From: Euhalothece natronophila Z-M001 | GTDB taxonomy: Bacteria; Cyanobacteriota; Cyanobacteriia; Cyanobacteriales; Rubidibacteraceae | DNA length: 64,000 bases | Reading direction: 5' to 3' | Assembly (NCBI RefSeq): GCF_007904085.1 | Contig: NZ_CP042326.1 | Coordinates: 2,108,001 to 2,172,000 of the forward strand | Shown here: positions 37,139-45,249 of the stretch, piece by piece | Layout: each line of letters begins with the position of its first letter | How positions within the stretch are numbered: position 1 is the first letter of the stretch | The notes under the pieces: generated by a model | Told to the model about the DNA's origin: nothing | The model's database searches: none | Seen by the model: the letters and a program-made list of their open reading frames with translations, nothing else | Program-made: the position numbers and the translations under genes

Positions 37139-38236
37139 ATGAGAGTTAACTATCAATGCGTCATTCAAGAAACTCCCTCACAACTGAAAAAACTTCAAAC
37201 CCAGCAGAAAGAGCTTTCAAAATTTCGGAAAATGCAAGGTTTATATTTGCTAAAAACCGGTGAAGTAAAAACAGTGACTCATCTAGCGACTTATTTAGGA
37301 GTGCATCGGGTAACTATTCAAAGATGGTTAAAGAGCTATCGCCAAGAAGGAGTAAACGGATTATTAACCGAACCAGAGGATCAAGGAGGGCGACCACCAA
37401 AAATAGAAGGAAGCGCGATTGCCTTCGGCAAATGGCAGAGCCATATCGCAGAGCTACAAGAAAGACTATCACAAGAAGAACAAGGATTTAGAAGCTACGG
37501 AGAAATCCAAAAATGGTTAGAAGATAATTACCAGATTTTCCTCAACTATAAAACGCTATACCATTTGGTGAAATATAAACTAAAAGCGAAACTGAAAGTT
37601 CCTAGACGAAGCTCAGCCAAGAAGAATGAAAAAGAAGCAGAAGGCTTCAAAAAAAAACTTCCTAATTTGCTAAATGCAGCGAAATGGCTGGAAGAAATGG
37701 AAAGGAAAGAAAGTCGAAAAATTAGGTATTGGTGTCAAGACGAAACGCGATTAGGATTAAAGACAATTGAAAGAAAAAGAATTACAGCTCAGGGAGTTAA
37801 GCCAATAGGAAAGGTGCAATGGGAATTTGTCGCTTATTATTTGTATGGAATAATTGAGCCAAGTAGTGGAGATAATTTCTTTCTAGAATTTTCTCACTTA
37901 GATAGTGATTGTTTTCAAGTCTTTTTAGAGCAAGTGTCTAAACACTCTCCGAATTGTTTGAATATTATTCAATTGGATCAAGGGAAATTTCATCAAAGTA
38001 AAAACTTAAAAATTCCCGAAAACATTTTATTACTATTTCAACCGCCAGCTAGTCCAGAGCTAAACCCAATTGAAAGGTTTTGGCAATATATTAAAGACGA
38101 ACTAAGTTGGAACTTATATGAAGAACTGGAAGAGCTTAAGGAAGAAGTAAGAACTATTTTAACGAAAATTACACCGAAAACTATCATCTCTCTAACCAAT
38201 TGGGATTACCTACAAAAAGCTCTTACTGTAGTGTAG
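37139..38236 (+). CDS. IS630 family transposase (element B)
   Basis: DDE transposase of about 365 aa. The N-terminal HTH part is TVTHLATYLGVHRVTIQRWL; the catalytic motifs are IRYWCQDETRLGLKT, IQLDQGKFHQ and SPELNPIERFWQYIK. An in-frame 9-residue segment (around AFGKWQSHI) comes from a HIP1-borne microelement at 37415-37449, so the protein carries an unusual insertion in the linker after the HTH, but the frame is open. I use the ATG at 37139; a TTG lies 15 nt upstream. Confidence 0.88.
   Translation: MRVNYQCVIQETPSQLKKLQTQQKELSKFRKMQGLYLLKTGEVKTVTHLATYLGVHRVTIQRWLKSYRQEGVNGLLTEPEDQGGRPPKIEGSAIAFGKWQSHIAELQERLSQEEQGFRSYGEIQKWLEDNYQIFLNYKTLYHLVKYKLKAKLKVPRRSSAKKNEKEAEGFKKKLPNLLNAAKWLEEMERKESRKIRYWCQDETRLGLKTIERKRITAQGVKPIGKVQWEFVAYYLYGIIEPSSGDNFFLEFSHLDSDCFQVFLEQVSKHSPNCLNIIQLDQGKFHQSKNLKIPENILLLFQPPASPELNPIERFWQYIKDELSWNLYEELEELKEEVRTILTKITPKTIISLTNWDYLQKALTVV
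37415..37449 (+). repeat. Double-hairpin microelement in HIP1 (variant 1, copy a)
   Basis: Outer GCGAT/ATCGC encloses hairpins TTGCC/GGCAA (loop TTC) and ATGGC/GCCAT (loop AGA). Removing the 27-nt insert restores GCGATCGC and the transposase frame GSAIAEL. The same 34-nt core occurs at 54136-54169, in another unrelated gene. Confidence 0.85.
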
Positions 38237-38252
38237 GTTTTTAGAAATGGTA

Positions 38253-38780
38253 TTACTCTGGATACCAAAACATTGCTTTAATCCCTTCTGGATCAGGAAC
38301 AAACCCTAACCGATTGTAAAATTCAACAACACCAGCATCGGCAAATAAAGTAATGTTACTAATATCTTCTTGACGTAAGCGTTTAATCATATAATTCATC
38401 AATGCTTTTCCTAAACCCTTTCCTTGGGCTTTCGGATGCACAACTACATCCCAAATTGTCGCATTAAAGGCATGATCAGAGGTTGCTCTAGCAAAGCCAA
38501 TTAAACGCCGATTTGCGCCTCTTTCTTCCCACATTGAGACAACGAGAAAACTGTGCTGCATTGCTTTGCGAACTTTTCTCAGAGGGCGACGAGACCACCC
38601 CACAGCATCACAGAGTTCCTCTAATTCATATAAATCAATAGAGCGCGTAGTGCTAAAGAGAATTTTACTTTCCTGTTTGGTCTCACCCGTTTTTAGCAAG
38701 GTTTCTTCCTCAGATTGAGTTTTGGATGAAGGCGCGATCGCGTTTGCGCTATTATTAAATAAACTTTTCCAAAATGCCAT
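38253..38780 (-). CDS. GNAT acetyltransferase, Ycf52-like
   Basis: 175-aa GNAT protein resembling the plastid/cyanobacterial Ycf52 group. The conserved C-terminal half holds [23 protein letters not shown], with the acetyl-CoA loop [10 protein letters not shown], then [20 protein letters not shown] and the end [10 protein letters not shown]. The N-terminal 40 residues are a low-complexity Ser/Glu-rich leader. The substrate in cyanobacteria is not established. Its stop codon TAA has its final base on the IS630-B side, so the insertion touched the gene without visibly truncating it. Confidence 0.78.
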   Translation of the reverse strand: MAFWKSLFNNSANAIAPSSKTQSEEETLLKTGETKQESKILFSTTRSIDLYELEELCDAVGWSRRPLRKVRKAMQHSFLVVSMWEERGANRRLIGFARATSDHAFNATIWDVVVHPKAQGKGLGKALMNYMIKRLRQEDISNITLFADAGVVEFYNRLGFVPDPEGIKAMFWYPE

Positions 38781-38889
38781 GCAGTCTGCGAGTCGCTTGT
38801 TAGGTGTTTTCTAATTACAATTAAACTTTATTTATTAAAGCCTCTTCAAAAATAATAACACACGGCGTTTTCACCGTCTTGCCAGCTAA

Positions 38890-39570
38890 TTATTGAGGAA
38901 AAGATCGGGACTTTAAAAGGGTTTCTGTCATTTGGGCTAACTTATCCAGTTGTTTCTCGTCTTTTTCGGCTGTTTTTTTATAGTTTAGCTTCCGTCGCAG
39001 GGCTGCTTTAGCCACGTCTTCTTTTCCTTCTTGTAAGGCTTTCCATGCTACCTTTTGCCAAGTCTTGGCTTCACTCAGGGCTTTTTTATAGCGAGGCTGA
39101 ATCTGATCCCACACCCGTTGAATTTCCCCAAGGGCTTCATTAACCATTTGTTGCTGATCATGTTGCTTTGCCTGTTTTAGGGCTTCTTTTACAGGTTCTG
39201 ATAAACCTTCTACCTGTAAACGAGACATCATAGGAATAAAGTCTCGTACTTGTTGGCTATAGGCATAACCTAATTTGCACCAAGTAGCAAAATGCTCACA
39301 ATTATTAAACAGAAGATTATATTGGGCATCTTCTCCAAGCCGACTGTAGGCACGACGAACCACTACATCAGGAACAAAAGATAGGGGATAATTTTTTACG
39401 TAAACCTTCTTTCCACCTGTAAACTCTTGAAAGGGACTCCGAGTAATAATTTCATTCTTTTTTCGCAAATGAATGACCGTTCCATCTCCACAGTCAACGC
39501 CATGATGTTCATAAAGCCCTTCTAAGTTAATAAAGTGCTGTAGGGTGTAAATTTGATCGCCACGCCCCAT
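38890..39570 (-). CDS. LRAT-like (NlpC/P60 superfamily) protein with C-terminal helical tail
   Basis: A 226-aa protein. The lecithin:retinol acyltransferase-type fold in residues 1-110 shows the catalytic pair: His in LYEHHGVDCGDGTVIHL and Cys in LLFNNCEHFATWC. The remaining 115 residues are long charged helices (VNEALGEIQRVWDQIQ, then KALSEAKTWQKVAWKALQEG and KKTAEKDEKQLDKLAQ), possibly a coiled coil. Such proteins act as acyltransferases or thiol hydrolases on lipid substrates in other organisms; its substrate here is not known. Starts 6 bp after the cupin gene, on the same strand. Confidence 0.75.
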   Translation of the reverse strand: MGRGDQIYTLQHFINLEGLYEHHGVDCGDGTVIHLRKKNEIITRSPFQEFTGGKKVYVKNYPLSFVPDVVVRRAYSRLGEDAQYNLLFNNCEHFATWCKLGYAYSQQVRDFIPMMSRLQVEGLSEPVKEALKQAKQHDQQQMVNEALGEIQRVWDQIQPRYKKALSEAKTWQKVAWKALQEGKEDVAKAALRRKLNYKKTAEKDEKQLDKLAQMTETLLKSRSFPQ

Positions 39571-39576
39571 AACTAT

Positions 39577-39954
39577 TTAACTCTCTGCGTCACCAAAACG
39601 GACAATGTCATCTTCCCCTAAATATTCTCCATTTTGCACTTCAATCATCACGAGAGGAATCACCCCGGGATTTTCTACCCGATGCGGCGTATTCATCGGA
39701 ACATAGGTAGATTGTTTCGCCATGAGGGTGATTTCTTCCCCATCTTTAATGACTTTCGCAGTTCCCGAAACCACTACCCAGTGTTCTGTGCGATGGTAGT
39801 GCATTTGGGTACTAATATGATGACCGGGCTTAACTTCAATGCGGTTAATGCAATACCGTTCTCCTTTTTCCAAAACGGTTACTGATCCCCAAGGGGGAAG
39901 ACGAGTTTGGGGAGAGTCTTCTGACTGAGACAGATCAGGAGGGGAATCGCTCAT
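39577..39954 (-). CDS. Cupin-domain protein, mannose-6-phosphate isomerase type II-like
   Basis: 125-aa cupin matching the C-terminal domain of bifunctional mannose-6-phosphate isomerase/GDP-mannose pyrophosphorylase enzymes, here as an independent protein. The metal-binding elements are YHRTEHWVVVSGTAKV and, further on, PHRVENPGVIPLVMIEVQ, containing the two conserved cupin motifs. The N-terminal 20 residues are Ser/Pro-rich. Its role is unclear; a free-standing isomerase or a sugar-binding regulator are possible. In one unit with the LRAT gene. Confidence 0.8.
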   Translation of the reverse strand: MSDSPPDLSQSEDSPQTRLPPWGSVTVLEKGERYCINRIEVKPGHHISTQMHYHRTEHWVVVSGTAKVIKDGEEITLMAKQSTYVPMNTPHRVENPGVIPLVMIEVQNGEYLGEDDIVRFGDAES

Positions 39955-40071
39955 TGTATCAAATGGATCAATGTTTAGTCGGGGAGTGGGTGAGATAAGG
40001 AGATAAGATGAGGGGGAAAGGGGCTAATTTAAAATATCATAGCGTGAACTAGATTGTTTTTTAAAGTAGCC

Positions 40072-40692
40072 TTACAACATTCCTTTAGAACTGGGAATTT
40101 GTCCACTACGGCGAGGATCAATTTCTACGGCAGTTCGCAACGATCGCGCAAAGGCTTTAAATGTAGCTTCAATAATATGATGAGAATTAATCCCCTCTAG
40201 TTGGCGAATATGCAAAGTCATTTGACTATGATTAACCAAAGCAACAAAAAATTCTCGCACCAGTTGAGTGTCATAAGTTCCCACTCGCTGCGTCGGAATC
40301 TCTAACCCATAACTCAGGTGAGGTCGCCCAGAGAAATCTAACGCTACTTGAATTAGGGCTTCGTCTAAGGGTGCGAGAAAATTGCCAAACCGATGAATCC
40401 CCGCGCGATCGCGCAATGCTTGGGCAAACGCCTGTCCTACAGTAATGCCTACATCTTCATTGGTATGATGGTCATCAATTTCAATATCCCCTGTGGCTTT
40501 GACTTCTAAATCAAATAAGCCATGAGAGGCTAACTGATGAAGCATATGATCCAGAAAAGGAATCCCCGTTTGTGCGTCACAGTGACCTTCTCCATCAAGA
40601 TTTAAAGTAACCGAAACATCAGTTTCCCCAGTTTTCCGAGACACTGATGCTGTACGTTGTTGTAAAGAAAGTGGATGTTCTGAAAGTTGCAT
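40072..40692 (-). CDS. hisB: Imidazoleglycerol-phosphate dehydratase
   Basis: 206-aa single-function HisB, sixth step of histidine synthesis. The two His-rich manganese motifs are present: [29 protein letters not shown], and in the second half [22 protein letters not shown]-terminus [20 protein letters not shown] is normal. The product name is certain; other his genes are not adjacent. Monocistronic or with the heptamer repeat at its 5' side. Confidence 0.97.
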   Translation of the reverse strand: MQLSEHPLSLQQRTASVSRKTGETDVSVTLNLDGEGHCDAQTGIPFLDHMLHQLASHGLFDLEVKATGDIEIDDHHTNEDVGITVGQAFAQALRDRAGIHRFGNFLAPLDEALIQVALDFSGRPHLSYGLEIPTQRVGTYDTQLVREFFVALVNHSQMTLHIRQLEGINSHHIIEATFKAFARSLRTAVEIDPRRSGQIPSSKGML

Positions 40693-40800
40693 TTTAGTTA
40701 TTAGTCATTAGTCATTGGTCATTAGTCATTAGTCATTGGTCATTAGTCATTAGTCATTAGTTTATAAATAACAAAGGACAAAGGACGAATGACAAACAAC
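40693..40800 (+). repeat. Modular heptamer repeat, longest array
   Basis: Around ten TCATTAG/TCATTGG heptamers, then TTTATAAATAAC, then AAAGGACAAAGGACGAATGAC. It fills the hisB-fabI interval and begins within about 5 bp of the hisB start codon on the sense side. Confidence 0.88.
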
Positions 40801-40808
40801 GAATAAGA

Positions 40809-41585
40809 TTACATTCCCATAATGTTGTAGCCAGAATCGACATATAACGTATGTCCAGTAATGCCACTAGCAAGATCACTACACAAGAAGGCAGCCGCAT
40901 TTCCCACTTCCGTTTGGGTAACCGTTCGCTTCAGTGGGGCGGTTTCTTCCACATGATGAATCATATCTAAAATTCCACCCACTGCCGAAGAAGCTAAAGT
41001 GCGAATGGGGCCAGCGGAGATGGCATTAACGCGAATGTTATTTTCTCCCATTTCTGCTGCCAGATAGCGGACACTCATTTCTAGTCCCGACTTGGCAATC
41101 CCCATAACATTATAGTTGGGAACCACTCTGTCTCCGCCAAGATAAGTAAGGGTGACAATACTGCCACCATCTGTCATCAAAGGTTTTGCCGCCTTAGCAA
41201 GACGAGTCAGGGAATAAGTGCTAATGTCTAGGGCTTGCTTAAAGCCTTCTCGCGAGGTTTTACTAAATTCTCCAGATAACTCTTCTTTCCCAGCAAAAGC
41301 AAGACAATGAACCAGAATATCTAATTTTCCCCATTGATCAGCCACTGCTTGAAATGTCTCATCAATTTGTGCATCATCTTGAACATTACAGGGGAGAAAC
41401 AAACTAGGATTAATGGGGGAAACTAAGTCTCTGACTTTTTTCTCAAATTTCCCTTTATCATCAGGGAGATAAGTAACTCCCATTTCTGCGCCGGCTGTAT
41501 GAAGTTGTTGGGCAATTCCCCAAGCAATCGAACGGTTATTGGCGATTCCTGTAACTAAGGCTTTTTTCTGACTTAAATCTAGCAT
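40809..41585 (-). CDS. fabI: Enoyl-[acyl-carrier-protein] reductase (NADH)
   Basis: 258-aa SDR-type FabI, last reduction of the fatty-acid elongation cycle. The active-site pattern is YNVMGIAKSGLEMSVRYLAA with Tyr-x6-Lys. The nucleotide-binding start reads LVTGIANNRSIAWGIAQQLH, a FabI feature. The substrate-binding loop VGGILDMIHHVEETAPLKR and the C-terminal DLASGITGHTLYVDSGY complete the protein. The heptamer repeat lies downstream. Confidence 0.96.
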   Translation of the reverse strand: MLDLSQKKALVTGIANNRSIAWGIAQQLHTAGAEMGVTYLPDDKGKFEKKVRDLVSPINPSLFLPCNVQDDAQIDETFQAVADQWGKLDILVHCLAFAGKEELSGEFSKTSREGFKQALDISTYSLTRLAKAAKPLMTDGGSIVTLTYLGGDRVVPNYNVMGIAKSGLEMSVRYLAAEMGENNIRVNAISAGPIRTLASSAVGGILDMIHHVEETAPLKRTVTQTEVGNAAAFLCSDLASGITGHTLYVDSGYNIMGM

Positions 41586-41663
41586 TATCGGAATATCATA
41601 ACTACAACCTTTCTACATTATCAAATAAATAAAATTAAATTGATTAATTTCTGCTACACTGAT

Positions 41664-41797
41664 TTGTTTTTCGTCCTTTGTCATTCGTCATTTGTCCTTT
41701 GTCCCCCCATCTCCCCATCTCCCTATCTCCCCATCTCCTTGTCTCCCTTGTCTCCCTTCTCTCCCCATCTCCCCATCTCCTTGTCTCCCTCTCCCCG
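41664..41797 (+). repeat. Heptamer repeat remnant plus pyrimidine-rich tandem repeat
   Basis: The first 45 bp are the AAAGGAC/TCATTCG module in reverse (TCCTTTGTC, CATTCGTC). From 41704 an 8-9 bp tandem of CCCCATCTC-like units (also CTTGTCTCC) continues to 41797. The reverse strand frame here encodes nothing convincing. It may fold or be slippage-prone. Confidence 0.8.
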
Positions 41798-41868
41798 ACC
41801 AATCTGAACCAAAATTGATCCATAATATCGGGAGAAGTTTCACTTACTTATCCTCTCCCGATTATCCT

Positions 41869-42555
41869 TTATACCTCTGCTGCTGGAGGGGATTCTCTTA
41901 ATTCCTCTTCTTCGCTTAATGAAGCATTTTTTCCATTGCTACCTTGAGCTTTTTCATGGAGTGTTCCATGGGTATGACCATTGCTATTGCGCGGTTGAAT
42001 AACCCCATACCCCCCATGATTGCGCTCATAGATTACATTAATTTCCCCAGTATTTTCATTGCGGAAAACATAGAAGTCGTGATCTACTAACTGTAACTGA
42101 TCTTTGGCTTCTTCAACTCCCATTGGGGGCATCGCAAAATACTTGACGCGCACAACATCTTCTGGGAGCTCAGGAGCACGATCGCGCAGTAAATCTTCCT
42201 CAACCGGTTCAGGTGTTACCATTTCTGCGGTTTTGGGACTTTCCTGAGTTTTCTTATCCAGATGTTTCTCTTTATATTTGCGAAGCTGACGGGCAATTTT
42301 ATCAGCGACTAAATCAATGCTGGCATATAAATCACCACTGTGTTCCTGCGCTCGGATCACTTTACCGCTGGCATAAACCGTTACTTCTGCTTTAGCGCGA
42401 TCGCTGACCCGAGAATTATGGGCAACGGATAAATGCACATCAACTTTTGAAGTGAGTTGTTGAAAGTGTTTGACGGCATTTTCCAGTTTTTCTTCCACAT
42501 AATTGTGGATGGCTTCGGTGACTTCTATATTGTTGCCTTGAATCAAAAGCTTCAT
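41869..42555 (-). CDS. hpf: Ribosome hibernation promoting factor, long form (LrtA)
   Basis: 228-aa long-type HPF. The N-terminal RaiA/HPF domain ([18 protein letters not shown], residues 9-26) binds the 30S subunit, and the C-terminal domain ([38 protein letters not shown]) mediates dimerisation into 100S particles. The cyanobacterial protein is called LrtA, after its light-repressed transcript, known from other species. A long 5' region precedes it here. The C-terminus has a Ser/Glu-rich tail. Confidence 0.95.
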   Translation of the reverse strand: MKLLIQGNNIEVTEAIHNYVEEKLENAVKHFQQLTSKVDVHLSVAHNSRVSDRAKAEVTVYASGKVIRAQEHSGDLYASIDLVADKIARQLRKYKEKHLDKKTQESPKTAEMVTPEPVEEDLLRDRAPELPEDVVRVKYFAMPPMGVEEAKDQLQLVDHDFYVFRNENTGEINVIYERNHGGYGVIQPRNSNGHTHGTLHEKAQGSNGKNASLSEEEELRESPPAAEV

Positions 42556-42960
42556 CTTTGTTACTCCATCTTCTAACAGGTTTGACTAAGCTAGTTTTCT
42601 TTTTAGCGAGAAAATTCCTAGCGTAATTGATTCCACTGATGCAAGAAGTTAGAGTAATTACTCCAGCCTTTTCTGGAGGTAGTTCTCTTCCTATCGCCTC
42701 TAATGAGTTCTCTTGCAACAGCTTCCTTTCCTCATTATTTAATTATTTAGCGAAAAAAACTAGGTGGCATCAACGCAATTTTCCTTAAGATTTTCTTTAG
42801 TATATTTTACTTGCAGAAACAATCTGTTGATGATAAAAGACTTTTCCTCCTCTCTTTCATCCTTGGCTCTAGCCTAGCACTTTGTAAGCTGGTTTACGAG
42901 GTTGCTTTCTTGGCTTTTAACTGTTATTAACATTTCTTGTTATTATTGAGAAAAATGAAG
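42556..42960 (-). promoter_or_regulatory. Long 5' region of hpf/lrtA
   Basis: About 480 bp to lipB without a recognised gene. Reading toward hpf, there is a hairpin (CTCCAG/CTGGAG with six-base loop), purine-rich tracts and a continuous out-of-frame ATG ORF (42718 to 42440) that overlaps the hpf start. lrtA in other cyanobacteria has a long leader that affects mRNA stability; this segment is the natural candidate. No riboswitch of a known type recognised. Confidence 0.5.
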
Positions 42961-42965
42961 GGAAA

Positions 42966-43037
42966 GGTTTGTCCTTTGTCCCTCGTCCTTTGTCAACCAA
43001 TGACCAATGACTAATGACCAATGACTAATGACCAATG
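42966..43037 (+). repeat. Modular heptamer repeat entering the lipB start codon
   Basis: Reverse-oriented module: CCTTTGTC units, then GACCAATGACTAAT units. The final GACCAATG supplies the lipB ATG (43035-43037). Confidence 0.85.
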
Positions 43038-43673
43038 CGACGTTGCTACTTAATCAATCAGGGAGTCATTGCTTATGAGGAAGCATGGGAACAACAGCGA
43101 TCGCTGATTGACCAACGTATTGAAAATCCCGAGTTAGACGATGTATTAATTTTATTAGAGCATCCCCCAGTTTATACCCTGGGAACGGGGGCAACGGAAA
43201 ATTACCTCAAGTTTGACCCTAATAATAGTTCCGTACCATTATATCGCACAGAAAGGGGAGGAGAAGTCACTTATCACTGCCCTGGGCAAATTGTAGGCTA
43301 CCCGATTTTAAACTTACACTATTATTACTGTGATCTGCACTGGTACTTACGACAATTGGAAAGCGTTTTAATCCGCACAATAGAGGGATATGGGTTAACA
43401 GCAAAGAGAGAAGCTGGATTAACAGGAGTTTGGGTAGAAGGAGTAAAAGTAGGCGCGATCGGGATTAAAGCTAAACGCTGGATTACTATGCACGGCTTTT
43501 CTTTGAATGTGTGCCCAGATTTAAGCGGTTTTTCAAAAATTGTCCCTTGTGGGATCAGCGATCGCGCTGTTGGCAGTCTCCAACAATTTTTACCTGAGAT
43601 TACTTGCCAACAAGTCCGCCAAGATATTATTACCCATTTTGCCGAAATTTTCGAGGTTGAATTTTACAGCTAA
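43035..43673 (+). CDS. lipB: Octanoyltransferase (lipoate-protein ligase B)
   Basis: 212-aa LipB that moves octanoyl from ACP to lipoyl domains. The pattern [20 protein letters not shown] has the conserved His region; [20 protein letters not shown] and [20 protein letters not shown] contain the catalytic Lys, and [15 protein letters not shown] the catalytic Cys. The N-terminus ([20 protein letters not shown]) starts right at the expected place. The start codon is the last unit of the heptamer repeat, so no normal ribosome-binding site precedes it. Confidence 0.95.
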   Translation: MRRCYLINQGVIAYEEAWEQQRSLIDQRIENPELDDVLILLEHPPVYTLGTGATENYLKFDPNNSSVPLYRTERGGEVTYHCPGQIVGYPILNLHYYYCDLHWYLRQLESVLIRTIEGYGLTAKREAGLTGVWVEGVKVGAIGIKAKRWITMHGFSLNVCPDLSGFSKIVPCGISDRAVGSLQQFLPEITCQQVRQDIITHFAEIFEVEFYS

Positions 43674-43699
43674 CTGCTATCAAGAATTATATTAAAAAA

Positions 43700-44581
43700 A
43701 TGCTAGCAAGAATCCAAAAAAATTGGAAACAGGGATTCATCCCAACTAATAATATTCAACTCCATTATGTGAGTCAGGGGGAAGGGCCATTAATGGTTAT
43801 GCTTCACGGATTCCCTGAATTTTGGTATTCTTGGCGATATCAAATTCCCGAATTTGCCCAAAGTTACCAAGTAGTTGCCCCCGATTTAAGAGGGTATAAC
43901 GATAGCGAAAAACCACAAGAGATCTCTGCTTATGCCATGACAGAATTAGTGGAAGATGTCAAAGGAATTATTGAAGGGTTTGGCAATCAAAAAGGTATTT
44001 TAGTCGGTCATGATTGGGGAGGCGCGATCGCGTGGCACTTTGCTTATGCTTATCCCGAAATGCTAGAGAAATTAATTATTATGAATCTTCCTCACCCTGC
44101 CGAATTTAGTAAAGGCTTAAAAACGCCTCAACAATTATTAAAAAGTTGGTACATTTTCTTTTTCCAATTGCCTTTTTTACCAGAATGGTTTTTATCTGGG
44201 AATGACTATAGCGCGATCGCGGCTGCCTTTAGAGAAATGGCTATTGATCAAACTGCTTTTACCCAAAAAGATATTGAAGCCTTTAAAGAGGCTGCTGCTA
44301 AACGTGGCGCATTAACAGCAATGATCAATTACTATCGTTGTGCCTTTCGAGATTTATTGGAAGTCAGTAATAGAAATTGGGGCGTGTTAGAGATTCCAAC
44401 CTTAATGATTTGGGGAGAACAAGACGCTGCCTTAGGTAAAGAACTAACTTATGGGACGAAGAACTATGTGAAGGATTTGAGAGTTCGCTATATTCCCAAC
44501 TGTAGTCATTGGGTGCAACAAGAACAACCAGAACTGGTTAATCATTATATGCGAGAGTTTTTACAGGAGACTTTTGCTTAA
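43700..44581 (+). CDS. Alpha/beta hydrolase, epoxide hydrolase-like
   Basis: 293-aa enzyme of the epoxide hydrolase/haloalkane dehalogenase group. Oxyanion strand HGFPEFWYSWRYQIPEFA, nucleophile Asp in VGHDWGGAIAW, and late catalytic His in IPNCSHWVQQEQPELV. The cap holds Tyr candidates (LPFLPEWFLSGNDYSAIA). The Asp (not Ser) nucleophile argues against a lipase/esterase. The start is 27 bp after lipB and the two may share a transcript. Natural substrate unknown. Confidence 0.85.
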   Translation: MLARIQKNWKQGFIPTNNIQLHYVSQGEGPLMVMLHGFPEFWYSWRYQIPEFAQSYQVVAPDLRGYNDSEKPQEISAYAMTELVEDVKGIIEGFGNQKGILVGHDWGGAIAWHFAYAYPEMLEKLIIMNLPHPAEFSKGLKTPQQLLKSWYIFFFQLPFLPEWFLSGNDYSAIAAAFREMAIDQTAFTQKDIEAFKEAAAKRGALTAMINYYRCAFRDLLEVSNRNWGVLEIPTLMIWGEQDAALGKELTYGTKNYVKDLRVRYIPNCSHWVQQEQPELVNHYMREFLQETFA

Positions 44582-44622
44582 TTCAGTTCTTTATTAATAT
44601 TCTCCTCATTCTGCCCTAGTAA

Positions 44623-45249
44623 CTAACTTGCTTTTCGCTTAGGAGCTTTGCGCTTAGGGCGTTCTGGCTCTTGGGATTCTTTGAGAGCTTTACGACCATT
44701 TTGAGTCACATGCAACATTTCTCCCAAACGTTCTTCTAAACTATTTAAAACCCAATCCGCATACTGATCAGCATCCCGTCGCAACTCCTCACACTCGCTA
44801 TAAGCTTGTTGGCGGAGCTTTTCAATTTCTTGCAATGTCTTCTCGTGTAACTGTTGACAGTGTTGTTCCGTTTCCGCCTGAATTTGATAAGCCTCTTGTT
44901 GAGCTTCTTGAATAATTCCACTCTGGTTTTTAATTTGTCTCGCCTCTTGTTGGGCTTGTTTAAGAATTTGTTCCCGTTCAGTCTGGGCTTGCTGGAGAAT
45001 TTTCTGCTTTTCCTCCAAAATATAATAGGCTTGTTCAAACGCATCAGGGAGACTTTCCCACAGACTATCCATTTGTTGAAAAAACTGATTTTCATTGACA
45101 AATTTATAGGGAGTTAAAGGGAAATTATGGCTACTTACAAGGAACTCCTCCAGTTGTTGAAGTTTTTCTTGGATGATGAGTTCTTCGGAGGAAGGTTGTT
45201 GATCGGATGAGTTGGATTGGGATTCACTTGGGGAGTTTTTGTGTAACAT
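44623..45249 (-). CDS. Coiled-coil DivIVA-like protein, candidate Cdv3
   Basis: 208-aa protein dominated by a coiled coil (residues 75-175, Gln/Glu-rich, e.g. [20 protein letters not shown]). The segment [20 protein letters not shown] before it resembles the N-terminus of cyanobacterial DivIVA-like Cdv3 proteins, which take part in septum placement; those genes also adjoin coaD in other cyanobacteria as I recall. The C-terminal tail is Lys/Pro-rich. The first 38 codons overlap the end of coaD in a different frame. Name given from memory of context and not confirmed. Confidence 0.65.
   Translation of the reverse strand: MLHKNSPSESQSNSSDQQPSSEELIIQEKLQQLEEFLVSSHNFPLTPYKFVNENQFFQQMDSLWESLPDAFEQAYYILEEKQKILQQAQTEREQILKQAQQEARQIKNQSGIIQEAQQEAYQIQAETEQHCQQLHEKTLQEIEKLRQQAYSECEELRRDADQYADWVLNSLEERLGEMLHVTQNGRKALKESQEPERPKRKAPKRKAS

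Larger units (their letters stand above)
37076..38253 (+). mobile_element. IS630 family element B, intact
   Basis: 1,178 bp between TA dinucleotides (37074-37075, 38254-38255). Terminal repeats start ATACCATYTCT and agree over 20+ positions. It carries one uninterrupted transposase gene. The right-hand end touches the stop codon of the acetyltransferase gene at 38253, and the left-hand end cuts a tnpB scrap. Confidence 0.88.

Noticed and set aside
40693-40800. Candidate CRISPR array, because of regularly repeated units
   Set aside because: Units are 7 bp with no spacers between them; no cas genes in the window.
41692-41901. ORF of 69 aa, Pro/Ser/Leu-rich
   Set aside because: It is the translation of the pyrimidine tandem repeat; the SPSPCLP pattern merely reflects the repeat unit.
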